In this document: piece by piece, positions 1 to 5,109 of the stretch | Numbering within the stretch: the first letter of the stretch is position 1 | Layout of the letters: each line of letters opens with the position of its first letter | From: Christensenella sp. UBA5399 | GTDB taxonomy: Bacteria; Bacillota; Clostridia; Christensenellales; Christensenellaceae | Assembly: GCA_002407725.1 (NCBI GenBank) | Contig: DHOD01000131.1 | Coordinates: 10,271 to 16,078, forward strand | Length of the DNA stretch: 5,808 nucleotides | Direction: 5' to 3' | The notes under the pieces: generated by a model | What the model saw: the letters and a program-made list of their open reading frames with translations, nothing else | Told to the model about the DNA's origin: nothing | Databases searched by the model: none | Position numbers and translations under genes: made by a program

Positions 1-2
1 AG

Positions 3-974
3 GACAGAGCGCAGATAAAAGAAACAGCAAAGTATATGTTCCAGCAAAGATACTGGCCGTCGGTTGGAATTCTTTTCTTAGGAATGCTGATCAGCGGCGT
101 GCTATCGGCAATACCTGTTGTAGGATGGGTGTTTGCGTTGCTGGTGGGCACAGTGATAACGGTGGGCCTGTCCCTTGTTTCTATCTCTATATACAGGGGG
201 TGGAACATGGGGGTAGAGACGGTTTTTGATCCCTTCAAGCGGTATGGGCGCGTGCTGGGGGGCATGCTGTGGATGAGCCTGAAAGTTTTCCTATGGGAAC
301 TGATTGCTGTTGCGGCCATCATTATTTATCTTGTTGTGTCGATGTCGACCATGTTTCTCAGTTATTACAGCTTCAGCAATCCATGGGCGGTGTTCGCAAT
401 TCTGCCGGGGCTGTACCTTGTTGCCATTCTGGCTTCAATTCCTGCAATTATCGTGTCTTTTTCATATGCAATGACGTCCTTTATACTGGCGGACAGTCCC
501 AATGTGTATGCGATGGATGCGGCGGCTCTCTCCAAAAAGATTATGTACGGGCACAAGTGGGAGCTGTTTGTGCTGGGTCTTTCCTTCCTGGGATGGTTTA
601 TCCTTTCGGGATTGACGTTTGGGGTTCTTTATGTGTTTTATGTGGGGCCTTACTGGCAGGCGACGCTGGCAGGGTTTTATGACGAGGTCAAGCGGGATGC
701 TTTGCGGCGGGGCGTTGTGACGCTGCGCGATGACTTTGAGGAGTATAGCCCGGCGGCGGAGAATTATTATAGAACCCCACAGCAGGGATACGGCCAGCCG
801 CAACAATATGGACCGGGCCAAGGGTATGGGCAGGCGCAAGGCTACGGCCAGCCGCAGCAGCCTTACCAAGGGTATGGCCAACCGCAACAGGGGCAACAGC
901 CACAGCAGCAGGGTGGAGCGACACCTCCTGATAATGGGCCAAATGAAAACAAGGGGCCGGACGACCAGCAATAA
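3..974 (+). CDS. DUF975-family integral membrane protein with Q/G/Y/P-rich C-terminal tail (5' partial)
   Basis: Polytopic membrane protein of the DUF975 family; its molecular function is not established. The frame is open to the left edge. The codons before the ATG at 36 encode DRAQIKETAKY, which runs into MFQQRYWPSVG and resembles the usual DUF975 N-terminus (a charged helix of the R-A-x-x-K-E-x-A-K type, then a YW before the first membrane segment). The ATG at 36 is therefore very probably internal, and the true start lies a few codons outside the window. Counting M36 as residue 1, hydrophobic segments lie near 10-50, 84-108, 117-147 and 176-200. The family-typical stretch ILADSPNVYAMDAA...SKKIMYGHKWELFVLGLSFLGW spans about 150-187, followed by GPYWQATLAGFYDEV (204-218). 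After a charged stretch, the last 70 residues are low-complexity and probably cytoplasmic. The stop is TAA at 972-974. Family assignment is firm; function is unknown. Confidence 0.85.
   Translation, partial: DRAQIKETAKYMFQQRYWPSVGILFLGMLISGVLSAIPVVGWVFALLVGTVITVGLSLVSISIYRGWNMGVETVFDPFKRYGRVLGGMLWMSLKVFLWELIAVAAIIIYLVVSMSTMFLSYYSFSNPWAVFAILPGLYLVAILASIPAIIVSFSYAMTSFILADSPNVYAMDAAALSKKIMYGHKWELFVLGLSFLGWFILSGLTFGVLYVFYVGPYWQATLAGFYDEVKRDALRRGVVTLRDDFEEYSPAAENYYRTPQQGYGQPQQYGPGQGYGQAQGYGQPQQPYQGYGQPQQGQQPQQQGGATPPDNGPNENKGPDDQQ
786..890 (+). repeat. GYGQPQQ-type coding repeat in the DUF975 protein tail
   Basis: Three exact GYGQPQQ heptapeptides are encoded at 786-806, 840-860 and 870-890. Between them lie variants: YGPGQ (807-821), GYGQAQ (822-839) and PYQ (861-869). 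The three exact units use different synonymous codons (GGA/GGC/GGG for the first Gly, TAC/TAT for Tyr, mixed CAA/CAG), so the repeat is conserved in protein more than in DNA and is not a very recent duplication. The tail continues Gln-rich to about 917 and ends in a Pro/Asn/Asp-rich stretch. Confidence 0.8.
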
Positions 975-995
975 AACATGCTCTCGCATCGTTTT
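973..995 (+). terminator. Weak imperfect inverted repeat after the DUF975 gene (possible terminator)
   Basis: ATGC (978-981) and GCAT (986-989) can pair around a TCTC loop. They are flanked by AAAA (973-976) and TTTT (992-995), with unpaired C977 and C990-G991 between the two stems. The position directly after the stop codon and before the rpmH promoter suits a terminator, but the GC stem is only 4 bp and the T-run short, so termination would be inefficient at best. Confidence 0.25.
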
Positions 996-997
996 GG

Positions 998-1027
998 TTG
1001 ACATCCGTGCTCTATAAAGTATATAAT
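998..1027 (+). promoter_or_regulatory. Consensus sigma-A promoter for the rpmH-rnpA operon
   Basis: TTGACA at 998-1003 and TATAAT at 1022-1027 match both consensus hexamers exactly, with an 18-bp spacer. Transcription should start near 1033-1036. Such a strong promoter fits the high demand for ribosomal protein L34, and no comparable promoter was noticed in the short gaps further down the cluster. Confidence 0.9.
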
Positions 1028-1045
1028 GATATGCGTATTTTTATC

Positions 1046-1072
1046 GCTGCGGGGCGGTCGCCGTCCCGCAGC
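1046..1072 (+). promoter_or_regulatory. Strong 12-bp hairpin in the 5' part of the rpmH leader
   Basis: GCTGCGGGGCGG (1046-1057) pairs with CCGTCCCGCAGC (1061-1072) over 12 bp with one G-U wobble and a TCG loop. It starts about 10 nt after the predicted transcription start. No T-run follows it on the + strand (AATTATTACT comes next), and on the - strand an A-run follows, so it is not a canonical terminator in either direction. It could stabilise the 5' end of the message or take part in leader regulation. The structure is read directly; the role is inferred. Confidence 0.65.
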
Positions 1073-1086
1073 AATTATTACTGAGA

Positions 1087-1155
1087 ATCCGGTTTTTTCC
1101 TGCATTATTTGCCGCCCTGTGGGGCGAAGGCACGTGGTGCGGCAGACGTCCGGAT
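1087..1155 (+). promoter_or_regulatory. Nested pairing in the rpmH leader close to the ribosome binding site
   Basis: ATCCGG (1087-1092) is complementary to CCGGAT (1150-1155). Inside it, GCCGC (1111-1115) is complementary to GCGGC (1139-1143). Competing local hairpins are CGCCC/GGGCG (1113-1117 with 1122-1126) and GCAC/GTGC (1130-1133 with 1137-1140). The closing helix ends only about 10 nt before the AGGAG of rpmH. This could be a cis-regulatory RNA element, but no known ribosomal-protein leader family was recognised. Confidence 0.35.
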
Positions 1156-1182
1156 CGTATAGATTAGGAGAAGAACACAATT

Positions 1183-1317
1183 ATGAAAATGACGTACCAG
1201 CCTAAAAAAAGGCAGCGCAGCCGTGAGCACGGCTTTATGAAGCGTATGAAAACAAAATCGGGCAGGAATGTGCTGAGGCGCAGGCGCGCCAAGGGCAGGA
1301 AAAACCTCTCCGCCTGA
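1183..1317 (+). CDS. rpmH: 50S ribosomal protein L34
   Basis: A 44-residue, extremely basic protein of the large ribosomal subunit, too short for routine ORF cut-offs. It begins [18 protein letters not shown] and continues [19 protein letters not shown] before ending NLSA. This matches the L34 pattern from end to end: the TYQPKKR N-terminus, the HGF motif, MKTKxGR, and the RRRAKGRK C-terminus. The ATG at 1183 gives the standard family length; the second ATG at 1189 would remove the conserved start. The Shine-Dalgarno is AGGAG at 1166-1170, 12 nt upstream, which is slightly long spacing. It is the first gene after the consensus promoter, behind a structured leader of roughly 150 nt. Seven bases separate its TGA from rnpA, an arrangement found in most bacteria. 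Confidence 0.97.
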   Translation: MKMTYQPKKRQRSREHGFMKRMKTKSGRNVLRRRRAKGRKNLSA

Positions 1318-1324
1318 TAATGCA

Positions 1325-1678
1325 ATGGGCGTGGTCAAGCTGAATACGCTTAAAAAAAACAAGGAATTCGGGTATGTTTACAGGCGCGGCAGCGCCGTCA
1401 GGAAGAAGTATTTTACAATGCTCTATGCCAAAAGCCGTTATGGCGGCATAAGGGCGGGATTCCAGGCAAGCAAAAAGGTGGGAAACAGCGTTGTGCGCAA
1501 CCGTGCGCGGCGCAGGATGAAGGAAGCGATGCGGCGCATTCTTCCGGATTTAGCGGGCAATTACAGTATTGTTTTTGTGCTGAAACAAGCGCAGGACGAG
1601 CCCGTGTTTACAGAGCTTGTAGCCGATATTGCATCGGCGATGGAAAAAGCGCACATAACCGAAAGAGGCCGGAAATGA
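1325..1678 (+). CDS. rnpA: Ribonuclease P protein component
   Basis: Protein subunit of RNase P, which helps the catalytic RNA bind precursor tRNA and remove its 5' leader. The 117-residue product has the usual family length. The basic N-terminus [14 protein letters not shown] (residues 9-22) is followed by a beta-strand region and the RNR signature [21 protein letters not shown] (50-70). RNR is at 58-60, with the arginines lining the RNA-binding helix. The C-terminal part carries the usual VFVLK strand (83-87). The start is uncertain: ATG at 1325 gives [12 protein letters not shown], while GTG at 1331 gives a more family-like [10 protein letters not shown]. Neither has a good Shine-Dalgarno, so translation is probably coupled to rpmH, whose stop lies 7 bases before the ATG. 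An ATG at 1320 in another frame opens only a 7-codon ORF. The 3' end overlaps yidD by four bases. Confidence 0.96.
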   Translation: MGVVKLNTLKKNKEFGYVYRRGSAVRKKYFTMLYAKSRYGGIRAGFQASKKVGNSVVRNRARRRMKEAMRRILPDLAGNYSIVFVLKQAQDEPVFTELVADIASAMEKAHITERGRK

Positions 1679-1884
1679 AAAAAGTGGCGCTGGCGGTTGT
1701 CAGGTTTTACAGGAAGGCGATATCGCCTTACCTGCCGGCAAGCTGCAGGTACACCCCGACATGCTCGCAATACGCGATGGACGCCATCGAAAAGTATGGC
1801 GCGCTCAAGGGTTCCTTTATGGCGTTGAAAAGAATTTTGCGGTGTAATCCGTTCTTTCCGGGCGGTTATGACCCGGTACCGTAA
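1675..1884 (+). CDS. yidD: Membrane protein insertion efficiency factor YidD
   Basis: A small (69 aa) membrane-associated protein that assists YidC-dependent insertion of inner-membrane proteins. It has the family layout: an amphipathic, basic N-terminal segment ([20 protein letters not shown], residues 2-21), the [12 protein letters not shown] motif (23-34, with C24 and C30), the [19 protein letters not shown] stretch (42-60, with C57), and a terminal PGGYDPVP. All three conserved cysteines are present. The ATG overlaps the rnpA stop as ATGA (1675-1678), implying translational coupling; a purine-rich GAAAGAGG lies at 1661-1668. Its place between rnpA and yidC is the standard one. Confidence 0.96.
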   Translation: MKKVALAVVRFYRKAISPYLPASCRYTPTCSQYAMDAIEKYGALKGSFMALKRILRCNPFFPGGYDPVP

Positions 1885-1899
1885 CAGGCGGGCCGGTTT

Positions 1900-1904
1900 G
1901 GAGG
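1900..1904 (+). promoter_or_regulatory. Shine-Dalgarno that fixes the TTG start of yidC
   Basis: GGAGG at 1900-1904 lies 7 bases before the TTG at 1912. No ATG or GTG in the yidC frame sits at a suitable distance, and the next codons encode the N-terminus expected before TM1, so TTG is the likely start. Confidence 0.8.
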
Positions 1905-1911
1905 GTGTGTA

Positions 1912-2910
1912 TTGGACTTTTTAACCAATAACTTTATAACTGACTTCTTCATCATTTGTATGAAGGGCGTCAATGCGATCATTCCCAATTATGCTGTATC
2001 AATCGTTGTGCTTACTATATTGATCAGGCTCGCGATTCTTCCGCTCGACCTCAAACAGCGGCGAAACCAGGCAAAGATGACTGCGCTGGGGCCGGAGATC
2101 CAGTCCCTGCAAAAGCGGTATGCCAATAATCCGCAAAAGCTGCAGTTCAAGCAGAAGGAGCTTTACCGCAAGGTGGGGTACCGCCCCATGATGGGGTGCT
2201 TGCCCATGTTGATACAGCTGCCGATACTGTTTGCTTTTTTTGGCGCGATGCGTGCGCTGGCAAGCGAGCAGACGGTTGGCCTGATACTGGATGCGGCGCA
2301 ATTTGGTGTTGACCAGGTGCAGCTTCCCAGTTTTTTCTGGGTGCACAACTTCTGGCAGCCGGATTCCGGCTTTGCAAACATATTGCCCAACGCGACGGAG
2401 TTTATGTCCTTTTTGACCACAAACTCCAAAATGATTTCGCCGGAGACAATGTCCATGCTCAAGTCGTTTGGTTTGCTGGAATATGCGGACGGCGGGCTTC
2501 ATGTTACCCAGGTGTATGAAAATATTGCCGCGGGCATTATCGACAACGAGGGGCTGACAGGGTTCCGCAACGGTTGGTTTATACTACCAGTGCTTTCCGG
2601 TGCGGCGATGTTCCTGCAGCAGAAGTTCAACCCACAGGGGCAGAATGCAGCCGCAAACCCCATGATGCCAGCTATGCAGCCGCAGGCGGACACGCCGGAG
2701 GCGCAACAGGCGCAAGGGTGCTCCAGCAAGGTGATGCTTTGGGTCATGCCCATTTTCTCCATCTATATTTGTACACAGCCGACATCCAACGCGGCGTTCG
2801 CACTGTATTGGTTTACGTCAAGCATGTACGCATTTGCGCAAATGCGTGTCATCAACTGGGCGAACAAGCGCAAATCGAAAAAGAATGAAATCATCGTTAC
2901 AAACGAATAA
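1912..2910 (+). CDS. yidC: Membrane protein insertase YidC/Oxa1/SpoIIIJ family
   Basis: Inserts and folds membrane proteins, alone or with the Sec translocon. The 332-residue product shows the five-helix core: TM1 about 26-46 (YAVSIVVLTILIRLAILPL) with the conserved groove arginine R39, a charged cytoplasmic hairpin 47-92, TM2 about 95-113 (GCLPMLIQLPILFAFFGAM), TM3 about 222-236, TM4 about 273-290, TM5 about 294-312, and a basic C-terminal tail (NKRKSKKN). There is no lipobox signal peptide, unlike SpoIIIJ of bacilli. Between TM2 and TM3 lies an extracytoplasmic segment of about 105 residues, much longer than in bacillar homologues. It contains FFWVHNFWQPDSGF, which resembles the FLW-x-x-L-x-x-PDP element of the family. 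The cytoplasmic TM3-TM4 loop (about 238-272) is Gln/Ala/Pro/Met-rich. It starts at TTG behind a good GGAGG, 27 bases after yidD. Confidence 0.95.
   Translation: MDFLTNNFITDFFIICMKGVNAIIPNYAVSIVVLTILIRLAILPLDLKQRRNQAKMTALGPEIQSLQKRYANNPQKLQFKQKELYRKVGYRPMMGCLPMLIQLPILFAFFGAMRALASEQTVGLILDAAQFGVDQVQLPSFFWVHNFWQPDSGFANILPNATEFMSFLTTNSKMISPETMSMLKSFGLLEYADGGLHVTQVYENIAAGIIDNEGLTGFRNGWFILPVLSGAAMFLQQKFNPQGQNAAANPMMPAMQPQADTPEAQQAQGCSSKVMLWVMPIFSIYICTQPTSNAAFALYWFTSSMYAFAQMRVINWANKRKSKKNEIIVTNE
2828..2847. repeat. Perfect 20-nt palindrome within the yidC 3' coding region
   Basis: ACGCATTTGCGCAAATGCGT is its own reverse complement, centred between 2837 and 2838. In RNA it would form an 8-bp stem with a GCGC loop, extendable by two G-U pairs (2826-2827 with 2848-2849). 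It lies within codons for YAFAQMRV of TM5. No T-run follows, so it is not a terminator. Function is unknown. Confidence 0.6.
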
Positions 2911-2929
2911 AAGGTTGCTTGAAAAAGCG

Positions 2930-2936
2930 AGGAGGT
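2930..2936 (+). promoter_or_regulatory. Strong Shine-Dalgarno of jag
   Basis: AGGAGGT at 2930-2936 is a near-perfect complement to the 16S rRNA 3' end and lies 10 bases before the ATG at 2947, confirming that start. It is the strongest ribosome binding site in the window. Confidence 0.85.
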
Positions 2937-2946
2937 ATATACACGG

Positions 2947-3726
2947 ATGGCCAATAGTATTGAGGCAAAAGGGAAGTCTGTAGACGAAGCTATTTTTAAC
3001 GGCCTGAACGAGTTGGGCTTGGGGATAGATGAAGTTGAAATCGAAATTCTGCATGAGGGAAGCAAGGGCCTTTTTGGTATAGGAAAGAACGCGCTGGTGC
3101 GGTTGACGGAAAAATCCGCGGACGAAATCATGGCGGATGCGCCGCCAATGACGGAAGAGCAGGAACGTCCTGCCCGCCCGCCAAGACGGGAGCGGGAAAG
3201 GGCGGAGCGGTCCGAACGCCCGCAGCAGCCCCCGCGGGAATATGAAAAGAAGGTGCCTGTAGAGACGGATGGCAAAGCGGAAGCTTTTTTAAATGGTCTT
3301 TTTGAACGGATGCGCCTTGACGCAAATGCGTTTGCATATGAAGTTGACGGTAAATCGATGAAAATGGAGATAGAAGGCAAGGATACGGCAGTGATCATTG
3401 GCAGGCGCGGCGACACGCTGGACGCCGTGCAGTACCTGACGGGGCTGGTTGTCAACCGCGGCAAGGAAGATTATACAAAAATTATGCTGGACGCGGAGAA
3501 CTACAGAAGCAAGCGCGAAGCGACGCTGCAGAAGCTTGCAAAACGCCTCGCGAGCAATGTGGTAAAGACGGGGAAACCCGTGACCCTTGAGCCGATGAAC
3601 CCGTACGAGCGCAGGATACTGCATGCAACATTGCAGTCCAACAACAGGGTGGAGACATATTCGGAAGGCGAGGAGCCGTACAGGCGTGTGATCATCAGGA
3701 AAAAACGCCCGGACAAAGCACAGTAA
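2947..3726 (+). CDS. jag: RNA-binding protein Jag/KhpB (EloR), Jag_N-KH-R3H
   Basis: A cytoplasmic single-stranded-RNA-binding protein. In streptococci and lactobacilli, homologues (KhpB/EloR) act with KhpA in control of cell elongation; the role here is inferred from that. The 259 residues divide into a Jag_N domain (about 1-53, with GKSVDEAI and the KGLFGIG motif at 40-46), a disordered linker rich in Arg, Glu and Pro (about 70-105), a KH domain (about 108-185) with the GxxG loop G152-R-R-G155 in AVIIGRRGDTLDAVQYL, and a C-terminal R3H domain with R222-x-x-x-H226 in NPYERRILHATLQ, followed by a conserved RVETYSEGEEPYRRVII segment (234-250). It starts 36 bases after yidC behind AGGAGGT and ends in tandem stops TAATAA (3724-3729). 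The position after yidC is the standard one and is the source of the name (SpoIIIJ-associated gene). Confidence 0.95.
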   Translation: MANSIEAKGKSVDEAIFNGLNELGLGIDEVEIEILHEGSKGLFGIGKNALVRLTEKSADEIMADAPPMTEEQERPARPPRRERERAERSERPQQPPREYEKKVPVETDGKAEAFLNGLFERMRLDANAFAYEVDGKSMKMEIEGKDTAVIIGRRGDTLDAVQYLTGLVVNRGKEDYTKIMLDAENYRSKREATLQKLAKRLASNVVKTGKPVTLEPMNPYERRILHATLQSNNRVETYSEGEEPYRRVIIRKKRPDKAQ

Positions 3727-3740
3727 TAAACGAAGCTTAA

Positions 3741-3753
3741 AGTAGTAGTAGTA
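3741..3753 (+). repeat. AGT trinucleotide repeat in place of a Shine-Dalgarno before mnmE
   Basis: AGTAGTAGTAGTA, just over four AGT units, ends 6 bases before the mnmE ATG. It occupies the position where a ribosome binding site would be expected; no GGAGG-like sequence is present in the 33-base gap. Confidence 0.6.
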
Positions 3754-3759
3754 AGCAAT

Positions 3760-5106
3760 ATGATGAAAGATACAATTGCGGCGATTGCTACGCCCCCGGG
3801 TATAGGGGGAGTCGCCATTATAAGAATCAGTGGATCAAACGCGCTTTCAGTATTGAAGCGCGTGTTTTCTCATAAAAATGAATATGAACATGCGCAAATG
3901 CAGCATGGTTGGGTTTGCGATGGCGGCAATATGCTGGATAACGGCTATGCCGTGATGTTTTATGCGCCGCGGTCTTATACCGGGGAGGATGTCGCGGAGC
4001 TTCATATCCATGGCAGCGCGGCGGGCACGGCGCGGGTGCTGGGAGCGGTTACGGAAAATGGCGCGCGTCTTGCACAACCGGGCGAGTTTTCTCGCAGGGC
4101 TTTTTTGAATGGAAAAATGGACCTGACGCAGGCGGAAGCGGTGTGCGATTATATTGCGGCCACCAGCGAGGCCGCGGCAAAAGCATCGGTGCGCCAGATG
4201 GAAGGAAGGCTGAAGGAGGCGCTGCAGGCGTGCCAGGATCGGCTGACGGATGTTCTTGCCGAGGTTGAGGCGGCAGTGGAATATCCTGAGGAGGATCTTG
4301 AACAGGAGATCACCACAGATGCGGTTCCGGTACTTCAAGGTGTAAAAAAAGAAATCGATCATCTGGAAGAGACGTTTGTGCAGGGGCGGATCATGAAAGA
4401 AGGATTTGGCGTGGTGATTGCCGGCGCACCCAATGTGGGGAAGTCCTCGCTGATGAATGCCCTGTGTAATGTGGAGCGGTCCATTGTATCGGGGACACCA
4501 GGCACAACGCGCGACACGGTAGAAAAAAGCATAAACCTCAACGGGATATCGATAAATTTGATGGATACGGCTGGAATTAGGAAAACCGAAGATTTAATTG
4601 AAATTGACGGCGTAAAACGCGCGAAAAACGCCACAAAAGCTGCGGAATTAATGATTTTCTTGATGGATGTTTCACGTGAAACAAGCCTGGAATCCTCAGA
4701 GGCGTACAGGAGCGTTAAAAATAATACAGACGATGTTCTGGTCGTTTTCAACAAAAAAGATTTGTTTGAAGGCAAACTGGAAAAACAGCCGGAAGTCGAA
4801 TTTATCATGGTATCGGCACGTACAGGCGAAGGAATTGAAGAATTGAAAGAGCGGATATACGGGCGCGCGGTACAGGGCGGCGCGGGCGAAGGCGTTGTGA
4901 TCACCAACGAGCGCCACTCGGCGCTGCTGAAGAAAGCATCGGGTCATTTGGGCGATGCGCTTGCGGCGCTAGGCGCGGGTATGGATATGGATTGTGTAAC
5001 GATTGACCTGAACCTGGCGTGGAGCGCCCTGGGTGAGATTACAGGCAATACGGTGAGTGAAGATATTATTGATAGGATTTTCAGCAAATTCTGTCTGGGG
5101 AAATAG
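3760..5106 (+). CDS. mnmE: tRNA modification GTPase MnmE (TrmE/ThdF)
   Basis: A potassium-activated GTPase that, with MnmG, adds the aminomethyl/carboxymethylaminomethyl group to U34 of tRNAs reading NNA/NNG codons. The 448 residues match the family length. The N-terminal tetrahydrofolate-binding domain starts DTIAAIATPPGIGGVAIIRISG (4-25) and includes the conserved YTGEDVAELHIHG (73-85) and PGEFSRRAFLNGKMDLTQAEAV (107-128). The helical domain is interrupted by the G domain: G1 GAPNVGKSS (222-230; N225 is at the potassium-coordinating position), G2/K-loop GTPGTTRD (245-252), G3 DTAGIR (269-274), G4 NKKD (331-334) and G5 SAR (352-354). E281 aligns with the catalytic glutamate. The C-terminus is the diagnostic FCLGK, with C445. 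The start is ATG ATG at 3760/3763. No Shine-Dalgarno is apparent, and an in-frame TAA at 3727 rules out an upstream start. The gene carries a parS site at residues 303-308. Confidence 0.97.
   Translation: MMKDTIAAIATPPGIGGVAIIRISGSNALSVLKRVFSHKNEYEHAQMQHGWVCDGGNMLDNGYAVMFYAPRSYTGEDVAELHIHGSAAGTARVLGAVTENGARLAQPGEFSRRAFLNGKMDLTQAEAVCDYIAATSEAAAKASVRQMEGRLKEALQACQDRLTDVLAEVEAAVEYPEEDLEQEITTDAVPVLQGVKKEIDHLEETFVQGRIMKEGFGVVIAGAPNVGKSSLMNALCNVERSIVSGTPGTTRDTVEKSINLNGISINLMDTAGIRKTEDLIEIDGVKRAKNATKAAELMIFLMDVSRETSLESSEAYRSVKNNTDDVLVVFNKKDLFEGKLEKQPEVEFIMVSARTGEGIEELKERIYGRAVQGGAGEGVVITNERHSALLKKASGHLGDALAALGAGMDMDCVTIDLNLAWSALGEITGNTVSEDIIDRIFSKFCLGK
4668..4683. other. parS: parS site (ParB/Spo0J chromosome-partition centromere) inside mnmE
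   Basis: TGTTTCACGTGAAACA is a perfect 16-bp palindrome that exactly matches the Bacillus-type parS consensus TGTTNCACGTGAAACA. ParB (Spo0J) binds such sites, slides and spreads as a CTP-dependent clamp, and recruits ParA/Soj and SMC-condensin for origin segregation. It lies in the mnmE reading frame, spanning the last base of the D303 codon through T308 (D-V-S-R-E-T), a surface-loop position after a G-domain strand that is variable among MnmE proteins. The chance of one exact match in a window of this size is about 5 in a million under uniform composition. The Noc site (ATTTCCCGGGAAAT) is different and was not seen. Confidence 0.9.
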
Positions 5107-5109
5107 CGT

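Noticed and set aside
462..1004. Minus-strand open frame of 180 codons opposite the DUF975 gene
   Set aside because: It is a shadow of the repetitive, GC-rich + strand gene; its translation is low-complexity Leu/Arg with no recognisable family, and it would run across the rpmH promoter -35 region.
1093..1098. T6 run in the rpmH leader as an attenuator terminator
   Set aside because: No GC-rich stem ends directly before it. The strong hairpin ends at 1072, about 20 bases upstream, too far for an intrinsic terminator.
1126..1141. A second CACGTG core (1131-1136) as another parS site
   Set aside because: The flanks are GAAGG and GTGCG, not TGTTN and NAACA, so it lacks the palindrome arms that ParB needs. 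It is better explained as part of the leader pairing.
2763..3464. Minus-strand open frame of 233 codons opposite yidC/jag
   Set aside because: It spans the 3' end of yidC and most of jag antisense; the translation is Ser/Arg/Phe-rich with no domain, and both sense genes are unambiguous.
3471..3479. TTATACAAA as a DnaA box
   Set aside because: It has one mismatch to TTATNCACA, is single and lies within jag. TTATCGCTG at 1041-1049 and TGTGTATTG at 1907-1915 match even less well. No cluster of boxes exists.
4359..4907. Minus-strand open frame of 182 codons opposite mnmE
   Set aside because: It is antisense to the highly conserved MnmE G domain and has no family resemblance; it arises from codon bias of the sense gene.
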